Shown here one piece after another: positions 54,813-64,000 of a DNA stretch of 64,000 nucleotides. This DNA comes from Rhizophlyctis rosea. Taxonomy: Eukaryota > Chytridiomycota > Chytridiomycetes > Rhizophlyctidales > Rhizophlyctidaceae. Under the pieces are notes generated by a model, which saw only the letters and a list, made by a program, of their open reading frames with translations, was not told the DNA's origin and did no database searches. A program made the position numbers and the translations under genes. The DNA lies in the NCBI GenBank assembly GCA_027596075.1, contig JADGJC010000131.1, positions 42,338 to 106,337 on the forward strand, in the 5' to 3' direction. Positions within the stretch are counted from its first letter, which is position 1. Each line of letters opens with the position of its first letter.

Positions 54813-55301
54813 CTAATTGCATTTCCAGATCGCCACGTCATCAACGCCGATGTTGCTAGCTATGTCCGCCCAGGTGATACGCTTTTCATCCATCTTACGT
54901 GCTGATTTGTTGCTCAGGTTTTGATGTTCTGCTGACCAACGTTGCAACCATTTGGTGACGATACGCATTTGCAGTTTCAGAAAGGTGTTCACAACTTCCT
55001 GTTCAACAGCTTGCATATTCGTCTTGGTGTCTTGCGCGGCGTCGTGACGCTCGTGGTCTTCAAAGACTTTGGCTGGTAACTGATGGCCACTGTTGCTGGA
55101 CGCTCTTTTGCTTTGATGGTCATTTGGCGGAGGGGAAGGAAACATGGATGTAATCAGGTGCGAGGCTTGCAGGTGAGACGAATCATTGGTTGGATTTGTT
55201 TGCAGTAGTACATGATGAGACCTAGTCAATCCGCAGCCGATGAAGTGAGCAAACTTGGAAACCTTGCTGTGACCAAATGGATGTAAGCGTTCCTGTTCCA
55301 A
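54813..55301 (-). CDS. Possible small protein, uncertain
   Basis: An open frame of 162 codons. The second half is helical and protein-like (VVNTFLKLQMRIVTKWLQRW, DEKRITWADIASNIGVDDVA), faintly recalling a helix-turn-helix, while the first half is His/Ser/Pro-rich. A further open frame (55222-55611) overlaps upstream and could supply a first exon, but I found no consistent join. No family recognised. Confidence 0.25.
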   Translation of the reverse strand: MEQERLHPFGHSKVSKFAHFIGCGLTRSHHVLLQTNPTNDSSHLQASHLITSMFPSPPPNDHQSKRASSNSGHQLPAKVFEDHERHDAAQDTKTNMQAVEQEVVNTFLKLQMRIVTKWLQRWSAEHQNLSNKSARKMDEKRITWADIASNIGVDDVAIWKCN

Positions 55302-55736
55302 GGGCGCTTTTCCAATGCTTATTGTGATGGAACTTATACAATTTGGTTAGCGCAACAAGTGGACGCTGAGTGAAGCCGAAGGAAAGCGGAATTTTGAAAG
55401 TTACGTTCAAGGAATCCGGAAGTGAGTTGAAGAGGAGAGTTGGCGTAGGACTAAAACATCGTTGGCTAACATTACAAAGGCATTTACGAGTCGAATTGGG
55501 GTTTCTCCTGACCAACTCATACCAAAACGGGACTCTTGCCGCCCGCTGTGTTGTGGCACGGCAGACAATCCTCAAAGTCATGTAGCAAGTCTCGGAACTT
55601 TCATCAAGCAAGTTCGGTTACATTAGCAAATAAGCAAAAAGAGCAATAATACAGAACAAGCACTGCAATTCTCGCTTCGCATCACCGCCTTTCATGAGCA
55701 AGATTCGCAACTACAATCAACGAACGGGTATGAGGC

Positions 55737-57110
55737 TTAACTATGATGCCCACCACACCCACCACACCCACCACATCCCCCATCCTCCCTTGCAATCAAC
55801 CAAATCTGAAACCACGGCGAACCCCTTTTCAGAATCTCCCTCCTGACCGCCAACTGCCCTTCCTTCGGAACCTTCCCACCACCAACCCAAAACACCAACT
55901 GATCCACCCCAGTAGCGACGGACGAGGCCTTAAGAATCGCATCCGTGTCCCATCCCTGCACATGAATCGCCAACGCAACCAGGATCTCTGGACGCGGCAA
56001 GCTCTTGATCAATGCTGGAAGGCGTTCAACGGGGAAGAGATACCATGTTTCGAAGAACGCCTTCCGGGACACCGGTCCCAGAGTCAGGCGTTTCAAGCTC
56101 TCCAGGGAACTCATTGAGACGGCCAACTGTTCGTACACCGCATCGGGGTGCGGCGATGTAAGCGACATCAACTGGATGTCGAGGATCGCGACGTTGCGAA
56201 GGGTCGTTGCTGGAATGGTTTGCAAGACGAAGGTGTAATCCATGTCGGTGATGCTGATCTTCTTTAACGACGCATGCGTGAGGTAAATCGGTGGGAACGC
56301 GCCGAACTCGATGCGGAAGTCATTGTTGCCGAACAAGGTGAAGGATTTCAGGTTTGGCGCGGCGGCGGCGAGGTCGGCAATGATGATGTCGTGGTTGATC
56401 CAAAGTTTTTCGAGGTAGCGGGCGGTGCCGAGGGGGATGATCCACGGCTGTTGCATACGGTGGTGGTTGAGAGTGATGTCGAGGGCGAGAGAGGTCAGAG
56501 GGCAATGCTGAAGGAGGAACAGCAAGTTCGCCAGCCCAACGGCATGTGCAGCAGGAGTTGCTTCCTTGAGTGTGAAGTCAAACTCTCGCAAGCAAAGACT
56601 ATCACGAAGCGTAAGAAGCTGCGGAACGAACTCAACCAGGAACAAGGACGAAACACAATCCCCAATAGTAAGCTGACGCAGTTTCGTCACATCAACAGAG
56701 TTGAAGACATGCTTGTACGTAAAAGCCGTAGCCGGCGGTCCCAAGTACTTCCACGTATCACGGAACGTCAACGTCCTCACGGCCGCCACGCGTTTGGGGT
56801 CGTTCAGGAGGAGGTGGAATCCGCTGTCGAAACTTGGAGCGTGGGGACGGGCAAGTTCTTTCTGGAGTCCGTATGGACGCAAGGGGAGAGGGTTGAGACA
56901 GTCGCCGTTGCGGAGGGTGAAGGATACGTCTCGCCAGAGTGCGCAAACTTGTGCGAGGTGGATTTCGATGGGTCGGTTGGGGGTTTCAGGGTTTGGTGTT
57001 TTGTTGATGGGGTAGACTGTCTTTAAGAGCCCGGTGGGTGGTTGCAGATGAGTGAAGATTGCCTCTAGGACGTGACGAGGCAAGTTGTTGATGTGCAGTT
57101 GGTCGTTCAT
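55737..57110 (-). CDS. F-box-like protein with leucine-rich region
   Basis: A single exon of 457 residues from the ATG at 57110; the upstream open frame to 57227 is less likely coding. Residues 4-50 fit an F-box-like start: INNLPRHVLEAIFTHLQPP, and HLAQVCALWRDVSFTLRN after a short insertion. The rest has irregular leucine-rich strands: LRQLTIGDCVSSLFLVEFVP, LREFDFTLKEATPA, CPLTSLALDITLNH, LEKLWINHDIIIADLAAAAP with NLKSFTLFGNN, and LKKISITDMDYTF. F-box proteins of this kind usually present substrates to SCF ubiquitin ligases. The C-terminus ends in a GGCGGCGGCGG tail coded by the CCACCACAC tandem at about 55746-55775. Substrate unknown. Confidence 0.75.
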   Translation of the reverse strand: MNDQLHINNLPRHVLEAIFTHLQPPTGLLKTVYPINKTPNPETPNRPIEIHLAQVCALWRDVSFTLRNGDCLNPLPLRPYGLQKELARPHAPSFDSGFHLLLNDPKRVAAVRTLTFRDTWKYLGPPATAFTYKHVFNSVDVTKLRQLTIGDCVSSLFLVEFVPQLLTLRDSLCLREFDFTLKEATPAAHAVGLANLLFLLQHCPLTSLALDITLNHHRMQQPWIIPLGTARYLEKLWINHDIIIADLAAAAPNLKSFTLFGNNDFRIEFGAFPPIYLTHASLKKISITDMDYTFVLQTIPATTLRNVAILDIQLMSLTSPHPDAVYEQLAVSMSSLESLKRLTLGPVSRKAFFETWYLFPVERLPALIKSLPRPEILVALAIHVQGWDTDAILKASSVATGVDQLVFWVGGGKVPKEGQLAVRREILKRGSPWFQIWLIAREDGGCGGCGGCGGHHS

Positions 57111-57729
57111 GTTTGCAGTGCCTTTTTGCTGCTGTCGCGTTGTTAGTGCTTGCGCTGATCTGCGATGAGATGAGTGCGTGGGAAAGTCTGGAAGGGAATG
57201 GGAGAAGGGGTCTTTTATGTGTGGCACGCTGGATTGCTCATTAACCCTTTTGGGGAAAATGGCTGCGCCACGTTATTGGGTGGAATGGTGCCCAGGCCAT
57301 GACGAGTGAATGTGAACTTCAATCAACTTATTCTCCAATTCGTCGGATGATGCAGACGGTGAGGCTCCGACAATTCGACGACTTCATACTGTACGCACTG
57401 CGCAATAACACATTGCACATACAGGTTTCATTGGGTGCAGAAGTACCAATACAACATAATTCAATCGAGGCATCATGTATAAACAGAAACGCATGATCCA
57501 CTTCAGTATATTCAACAAACATTACAATGAACCAAATCTCGCCAAGCAGTCGAATAAACCACTTGCCCAGGCCACACCACGGGGAGGTGAAGGTTCATCG
57601 TGGCCCGTCTAAATACCCTGTCCTATTCTACATACTCTATCCTTCTATCCTACTAATCACACGCCAAGAACAAAAAGAAAACATCAAAAAAAGAACACAA
57701 ACATCACGCCAATCCATCGTTCATTCGCA

Positions 57730-57945
57730 CGCCAAAAGGACCCCATGTGCCAGGGTCGAAACTAGCCCCATCTGCCAGGGCAAAGAAAGAAAAGGAAACT
57801 AGCTCCATGGACCAGAGCGAAGAAAAACGAGCCCCATGTGCCAGGGCGGAGAAAGAACAGGAAACTAGCCCCATGTGCCAGGGCGACGAAGAAAGGAAAC
57901 TAGCCCCATGTGCCAGGGCGAAAAAGGGAACCGAAGCCCTGATGT
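57730..57945 (+). repeat. Minisatellite with GCCCCATGTGCCAGGGC units
   Basis: Five or more degenerate tandem copies of a 36-40-base unit. The unit begins AGCCCCATGTGCCAGGGC and ends in an A/G-rich part (GAAGAAAGAAAAGGAAACT). Unit length varies by a few bases, and the last copies carry changes (GATGTCCAGG). Frames passing through it code for KLAPCARAKKEKETS-like repeats, but I see no start, stop or context that marks a gene. Confidence 0.85.
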
Positions 57946-58520
57946 CCAGGACGACGGAAGGAAGCTTGTTGGTGTCAGTGTTGCAATGTCGCCGGAAGCG
58001 TGAGTTGATCTAGAAGACAAGCATGAGTATGTGTTTGTGTGAGTAGGCCAATAGTTGGTAGGACTCACTTGAGTTGAGAGCGAACAACGTTCGTCGAGCC
58101 TTTTCTTTCTGATTGGATGAGCCAATCTATGCTAATTCGTCCGATGTTCGATGCCGTCCGGTTCGGTCTCGTTACTTGAAGGCGGCAGATGGTCGGGTGG
58201 ATAGCTCTCGTGACACCAACATACAAAAACAAACGTAAAACCCAACATTTAGTATCCGAGCCTGAGGTTGATGAGACTCGATTGGAAAACTCACATTCAG
58301 GTCTTGTTATGTTTCGTCGCGCAATCGACGTAAGACCTGTGCTGAATACAGCAGTTAGTATCAGTTCAATCGAAATACCAAAGTCCGATTTCCAAAATCA
58401 TCAACCAAAGGCGCCACCAATATCGCACGGTACCGTAAACAGTACCGACCAATGATAAAAGCCCGATGCAAATATCAAAGGCGGAGACCGACAACAACCA
58501 CATGCCCGATATGCCCTAGA

Positions 58521-59075
58521 CTATGCAGCTATAATTGTGCTTCGAATTTCTCCGGGCGTTGCGGCTGGTGGGTTAGGAGGGGTGAAGTACTTGGGGTAAT
58601 AGGAAGAGGAGATGTCTTGGCGTGGGGAGTAGAGGCGTGGGTGGGCGTTTTGCTTGATAATTGAATCGAAGCGGTCGAGGAGGTAGGGGGTAGGCGGTAC
58701 GAGGGATGGCGAGGGAGGACGACGGCGATAGGGACAGGACCACGGAGAAACGACCAAGAAAATCGAAGTCGACGGCCCCGTTGGGGGCGTGAGCTTACTG
58801 AAACGGAATAGAATGAGTCCTATGAAGAAGATGGATGACGAGCCGGAAAGGACACCGAGATGATACTGCAGGTGCTCCAAAAGGCAGCAACCATGTTTTG
58901 TGGAAGAGGCCTGAGACCCGTCACCCTTCCGGGGCATCATGGTAGAATAAAGTATCCCACTCAACCCTTCGAGCTCATACCGGAACACCGTTGGCACCAC
59001 TCCCCTGTCATATGCACAACCCCGAAAGTGCCCGTCCTGACTTTGCCACCCGCGGAATAAGAAGCTGCAAAACAT
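58521..59075 (-). CDS. Possible single-pass membrane protein
   Basis: An open minus-strand frame preceded by a good acceptor (TTTTATTTCAG, about 59078-59088), so it may be a second exon. It has one clear hydrophobic segment (VLSGSSSIFFIGLILFRF), a Pro/Ser-rich, Tyr-containing tail (SSSYYPKYFTPPNPPAA) and Cys residues before the membrane segment. The first exon was not found; frames between 59089 and 59390 are unconvincing. It diverges from the UBX gene at 59398. No family recognised. Confidence 0.3.
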   Translation of the reverse strand: MFCSFLFRGWQSQDGHFRGCAYDRGVVPTVFRYELEGLSGILYSTMMPRKGDGSQASSTKHGCCLLEHLQYHLGVLSGSSSIFFIGLILFRFSKLTPPTGPSTSIFLVVSPWSCPYRRRPPSPSLVPPTPYLLDRFDSIIKQNAHPRLYSPRQDISSSYYPKYFTPPNPPAATPGEIRSTIIAA

Positions 59076-59397
59076 TGAACTGAAATAAAAATGGGTGATT
59101 CAATGATCCAGACAATGACGTGGTTCGGCTCGAAGGTCTCTTGTGGAGAAGGGTAGGTGGGTGGAAAACAAAAGATGGAAAGGGAGAGGAAGAGGGATTC
59201 CCATTGGGGATGGCCGGGGATGGACAGGTCCATCCATCGAGTGACGATTGACACGTCACTGGTTGTGATGAGAGGGTGATTGCGTTCCTGATGGCCGGGA
59301 TGCCCTCTCAGTGAGCCGCCCTCCAACCCTGCCCTTCCTCCAAAGTGGCCAATAAACCTCCATCGCCAAAAACTGATCGGAAATAATAACTGAAGGA

Positions 59398-61552
59398 ATG
59401 GACGCACTAGACGACTTGACAGACGCCCAAAAGGAGACCCTGCAGTCCTTCCAGGTATGTGCGTCCGACGTGGGTGCTGCTTTTGCACTTTTGAAGGGTT
59501 CCAGGCTGGGCGAGTATCCCCAGCCGCCCCCTTTCCCGGCTACGCCCCCACCGACGTTTCAAGTTCAAGGCGAAACCGGTTAACGGACAGAAACTATGCA
59601 ATAGACAAACGCTAATAGGTATCTTTTTTTCAGGCTGTCACGGGTCTAGACGATATCGAGGTCGCTGTGAGCTTCCTAGACAACCACAACTGGAACTTGG
59701 AGGTGAGTTTGGACGGTTCTTGTGTTTTTCACAAAGGTTCCCACCCTCCGCCACCTCCGCTGACCGCGCTGAACTTTCAGCCCGCCGTGCACGCCATACT
59801 GGATCCACCACAGCCCACTCCGCAGCCTCAGGTGTTTGAATATGAAGATGAAGACGGGATTGGTTCCGGGTCTGGCGCGTCGTCACCCGCGGGAACTTCA
59901 CGACCGGCAACGCCACCTCGAACCGCGTCCAGAGGTGCTTCTGTAACTGCTGGGACATCGAACACCAATGGAACGGGAGGCAATGTACAAAGATCGGTAT
60001 GTTTTGCATGCATCTTTCAGTCCGTGGGATAAGTTTGACAACCTAACGTTTGTACAAATTTAGACAACATCACCCCTGACGATGCTGCTGTTCCCATTCA
60101 TATTCAGCTGGAAACTCGGATGGAAGATCGTATGGACGCTATGGTCATTCACAGGTAGCTTAAGACACAAGTTCAACTCAAATGATACATCATGTCGCTC
60201 ACATCACGATTGCACAGTAACTCTCCTCCCATTTTCCTACCGCCCTCTGCCACGCACCGCAACACCACCCCGCTCTAACGATCCACGTGCCGCAGCCGCA
60301 CGGTTCCTCCTCAACTACGAGCAAACATATGGAAACAAGCATCCCGACTTCTTCCAGGGCAGCTATTCGCAGGCACTAGAAACTGCGAAGAGAAATCTGA
60401 AGTACTTGTTGGTTGTGTTGCATTCGAGCGAGCATGATGATACGGATGGGTTTTGTCGGTATGTGTCAGGCCAGAACTTGATTTCTACAACTTCGAAGTG
60501 TAAATCTGAAAAATCTTTTTGATCATAGGAACGTTTTGAACTCGGATGACCTTCTGAATTATTTGCGGGAGAAGGAAGTTACGGTTTGGGCGGGTGATAT
60601 CCGGGAGCCTGAAGCATTCAAAGTCAGCAATGTTTTGTCGGCGACGCGGTATCCATTTTTGGGCATCATCGCGCCACAAGGGTCAAGAATGGTTGTTGCG
60701 GACAGGGTTGAAGGTCAGTTCCGATTATGTTACAGCAATCATTGATCTTAGCCACATTCCAAAACGCGATACTGATCAAATTTATGTTCACCCACAGGAC
60801 CGAAATCCGCAGCAGAAATCACCGCAGCAATCACACGAGTCATGGACCGCATGGACACCCAAATCGCTTCCATTCGGGCGGAGCGTCGGGCGACAGAGTC
60901 GGCGCGGAGTTTGAGGGAGCAGCAGGACGAGGCGTACCAGGCTAGTTTGAGGGCGGATGAGGAGAAGGAGAGGAAGGCCCAGGAGGAGCGTGAGCGGCAG
61001 GAACGGGAGAGGGAGGAAGCGGAACGGAAGGAGAGGGAGAGGACGAAGCGGAGAGAGGTGGGTTGATTTCTTTTATGGTGGAGTTTGGTGATCAAAATGC
61101 AAAAGAAGACAGATGCTGACCAGACCCATGATGCAATAGGACAAGCTGCTAAGAAAGCAAACATTGAAAGAGACGATGCCACCCGAACCAGCTGTTGGGG
61201 AAGCCGAAGTTGCTAAGCTTGGCATCCGGTTACCGAGTGGAGAACGTCTGGCGCGACGCTTCAGGGCTGAAGACAAAGTTCAGGTATGGTGATGATGGCA
61301 GCCAGATGCTCGTCGTTAAATCTTCATCCTTTTCCGTTACTTATATCATATCGTTCACAGCTCCTCTACGACTACATCGAAACACACGATCTGTCGCCGT
61401 TGGATCTTGAGGTAGAGTTTGTGGTTGTGAATACGTATCCGAGGAAAGTTATTGAGGAGAGGGGGAAGTCGTTGAGGGAGGTTGGGTTGTATCCTAGTGG
61501 AAGTGTGGTTGTGGAGGAGAGGGATGATGGGAGCGATGGTGGGGATGAGTAA
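59398..61552 (+). CDS. UBX-domain protein of the FAF2/UBXD8 (Ubx2/Ucp10) type
   Basis: Exons 59398-59454, 59634-59702, 59781-59996, 60064-60154, 60218-60458, 60529-60713, 60798-61057, 61140-61283 and 61361-61552; 484 residues. The order of domains matches FAF2: a UBA-like domain (residues 1-45, ending DDIEVAVSFLDNHNWNLE), a Ser/Thr-rich linker, a hydrophobic hairpin-like segment (LLFPFIFSWKLGWKIVWTLW, about residues 120-140), a UAS thioredoxin-like domain (FLLNYEQTYGNKHPDFFQGS, NLKYLLVVLHSSEHDD, FLGIIAPQG), a long coiled coil of Arg/Glu repeats, and a C-terminal UBX domain (AEVAKLGIRLPSGERLARRF, DLEVEFVVVNTYPRKV). In other organisms this ER and lipid-droplet protein recruits Cdc48/p97 to ERAD substrates. 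Introns are 58-179 bp, all with standard sites and consistent phase. Length agrees with the family (about 445 in animals). Confidence 0.92.
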
Positions 61553-61880
61553 TGAGGTTTTTGGTGGGGACGAGGTTTGGGTGATGAGATTTTTGGGTGC
61601 AAATAAAATTTGGGAGGGAATGTGGTTACATAAGCTTTGAGGTGTGGCTTGGCGTGGTGTTGGGGGTCCTATTGATCGCATGGATGTATGAATCATACCG
61701 TCTGATGAACTGATCCTATATTTTGGCACGGCTTGACGTTTCGTTGGGAGTTATTTATGGTCGTTGCTTCATGGCCTGACAGACCTTCAATCACCCTTCA
61801 GCCCCGTCAATACGGCAAACATCTCAAATGCACGCAGGCTGCTCGACAACCCCTTTGATTCCCTTCCTTGTCAAAAGCCA

Positions 61881-63210
61881 ATGAGCTCGACACCTTCGAC
61901 ACAACTATCATCGTCGTCTGCTAAACCCCATCTTCTTTCCCAATCCATGTCCGCATATGCACATACATCAACGTACGCCGATAACACAACGTCCAAGGTT
62001 GGCGGAGGGGCAACGACGAGTAGGAGTGGAGGTATACCACCGACTCCGCCTAGGATCCCGCCATTATTGTCGAAACGGTTCCAGCATTGGACTGTGTTGA
62101 CGGGACGGAAGCGGGGGGAGAGGAGTGGTGGTGGGGAGAAGGTTGGGGAGAAGGTTGGAGAGAAGGAGGGCGGTGCAAGTACTGGTGGGGGAGCAGCAGG
62201 AGGAGCAGGCACATTACCTGCCTTACCCGGAAGTGCGACGTCGTATAGAGGAAGTCTCATACCTCCCGGTGCTATTGCTCCACATATCGGACGAACGCGT
62301 CGAATACGACGAAGCACGATCGGTAGCGGGAGGGGCGAAAGCGCCGATAGTGGTGGAAGGGATATGGGGTCTGACGAGTTGGCTGTTCCCACATCCGCTT
62401 CTGCCCGCGGAGGAGGTGGTGGTATAGCCCCACCACCCCCAGACCTCTCCGACCCCTCCCTCCTCCCCGACACCCCCTCCACCCCACCCCACAACGCCCA
62501 CCGCCGCAACCCCCACCACCTCCTGCGCCCCCCTTCCACCCCCCCACCCCCACCAAAACCCTACATCCCCTTCCCCCTCCACCCCTCCTCATCCTACAAC
62601 CCCTCCACTCTCACACCCCGTAAATTGCGCTCCCTAGATCCCCACATAAAAGCAAAATACACCGCCTACGAAATGCCTGCAGCGGAAGTTGTCAAGGAGG
62701 TTGAAGCTAGTGCTGGGCGGAGTGCTTGGTGGCGGAGGGAGGAGAGACGGCGGTGGGAGGAGTGGTGTTTGGAGAGGAGGGGGGAGGGGAGGAGGGAGGT
62801 TAGAGGGGTTTTTAGAGGGAGTGGGGAGGAAGGGGCTAGGAGGGCTCGGGAGAGGATGAGGGAGAAGTGGAGGAGGGTCAAGATGAGTCGGGTGAGTCTT
62901 GTTATTTTTCGAATTGTTTCTCGGTGTGGGGGTAAAATGGAGAGAACGATCCGTCATAATGCGAATGGGCGGCCCCTTTTTCTTGGCCCTTTCTACGCAT
63001 CGACTGCTAACTTCAACCCTCACATGTATATGTCATCCATTTCTGAACAAACAGGACCAAGAACTTCAATTTTTGGTCGAAGGACAACGGAATGCTATCG
63101 ACGCCATCAGGTTGAAAGAGTATCTCGCCTCCCCGCCTCTGACGCACAAACTCGGCAAGATGTACACGGAGAAGGACCGGTTGAGGGTTGAGGAGTTATT
63201 AGCGGGGTGA
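61881..63210 (+). CDS. Uncharacterised Pro/Ser/Gly-rich protein with Arg-rich helical C-terminus
   Basis: Exons 61881-62891 and 63055-63210; 388 residues. The start is the first ATG of a frame that extends upstream without a start. Residues 1-260 are low-complexity (Pro runs, Gly/Ser stretches, VGEKVGEKVGEK). The remainder is helical and charged: SRKLRSLDP, KYTAYEMPAAEVVKEVE, WWRREERRRWEEW, RERMREKWRRVKM, and after the intron ELQFLVEGQRNAIDAIRLKE and LGKMYTEKDRLRVEELL. The C-terminal part is probably the functional domain; I do not recognise it. Intron donor GTGAGT, acceptor AACAG, phase 0. Confidence 0.65.
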
Positions 63211-64000
63211 AATTTTTCCGCGAATAGTTGATCAACGGGGTGGGGGACTAGAAGTAGGTAGAGGAGTGAACGAAATGAAAAATCTTGGTAGAAGTAGATT
63301 TTTGATAATCTAGGTAATAGATTGTGCTGAGGAATGGTATGATCCATTGTGATTTTCTGAGAGAACACTGGATGGAACGAAAAGATGAGGCGTTTGCTGG
63401 GGAATTGCTTATAGACAAAGGTTACGACAGCAACGTCTTCATGCTACCAGGAGAGGAGCTTGAGCGTGTTTTTATCAAGATGATCAAGTTGTTTTGGAAG
63501 GGTTGCAGTAGGGTGGCCCGCGGAAAAAAACAGCTGCAATTTGTTAAGTACTTGGCGCGTTCCGCGGCATTATGAATCCATGATTTGATGTTTCAGTATC
63601 ATAGGTACATGCCGTCTTTGTTGAAGATTAGGTTAGGTACTGGCTTGTAGGGTGGGATAGTGTTGTGGGTTGGATTGGTCACCGAAGGGCATGTGGAGTG
63701 GAAGATGGTACATACCCAAGAATAGTATGCACGGTGATGACAGACGTCAGAGCTTTCCTCGGCAGGCTGCCACACAAGTTCCGTCTACGGTCCGTAGCAT
63801 CCCGTAGTGTGTCCAACATCGTTTCTGCTCGCTTGATTTCAATTGAGTTGTGGCGAGGTGGGATTGGCGAGAGTGCATCATGACGTTCGTCAACCTAGGT
63901 ACGGCTCGTCAACACCCCCCCACACACAGAGAGGCTACTTTATCTGCAAGCCTCGAAGAACAGAGGAACCTCGAAGAGGAACAAGAATAGCCTTGATAAG
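63211..64000. other. End of window, no supported gene
   Basis: Open frames at 63324-63575 and 63665-63883 are short and have no recognised similarity or splice context. A TACA-rich stretch and a C-run occur near 63910-63930. Nothing further seen. Confidence 0.4.

Noticed and set aside
1..64000. tRNA, rRNA, CRISPR arrays and bacterial-type operons
   Set aside because: None seen; spliced eukaryotic genes throughout. A tRNA would need a covariance-model scan to exclude.

Overview
This window is nuclear DNA from a flagellated (chytrid-type) fungus. Genes are rich in short GT-AG introns, mostly 45-90 bp. They include a near-complete outer-arm axonemal dynein intermediate chain (DNAI1/IC78 type), which is lost in non-flagellated fungi, beside ordinary fungal genes (mitochondrial 5-aminolevulinate synthase, CBP20, Sas10/Utp3, Mak11/PAK1IP1, a UBX-domain ERAD protein). 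Ten Ns at 36025-36034 followed by a C-run show a draft assembly.

Layout. 1-3.6 kb has no gene I can support. 3.6-11.1 kb holds a triple zinc-knuckle gene (+), CBP20 (-) and ALAS (+). 11.1-17.8 kb is a 6.7-kb stretch without a recognisable gene. 17.8-24.0 kb holds DNAI1 (-), a small divergent unknown gene (+) and a DUF7918-like gene (-). 24.3-28.7 kb is a cluster of three BTB/POZ paralogues, the middle one broken by one extra base. 28.9-32.1 kb holds two uncharacterised multi-exon genes. 37.0-41.5 kb is a head-to-head ribosome-biogenesis pair (Mak11 and Sas10). 55.7-63.2 kb holds an F-box-like gene, a minisatellite, a UBX gene and an uncharacterised gene.

The most distinctive content is spread over 32.4-54.4 kb: at least eight copies, or pieces, of one multi-repeat Myb/SANT-like family. 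Each repeat is about 50-55 residues (acidic W/F-x-x-E-E-D start, LGR-S core, R-W-x-x-x-L-N-P end). The longer copies begin with an Arg-rich, acid-poor N-terminus that resembles a mitochondrial presequence; two carry an R-Y-L/F-S-T-T motif. Only the copy at 43178-44008 reads as fully intact. The others carry frameshifts, stops, lost repeats, or are fragments. This looks like a birth-and-death family of putative organelle-targeted DNA-binding repeat proteins, interleaved with an ankyrin-like repeat gene and orphan genes.

Exon coordinates below were derived by hand from reading-frame continuity, GT-AG sites and family similarity. Family assignments rest on recognition, not on a search.
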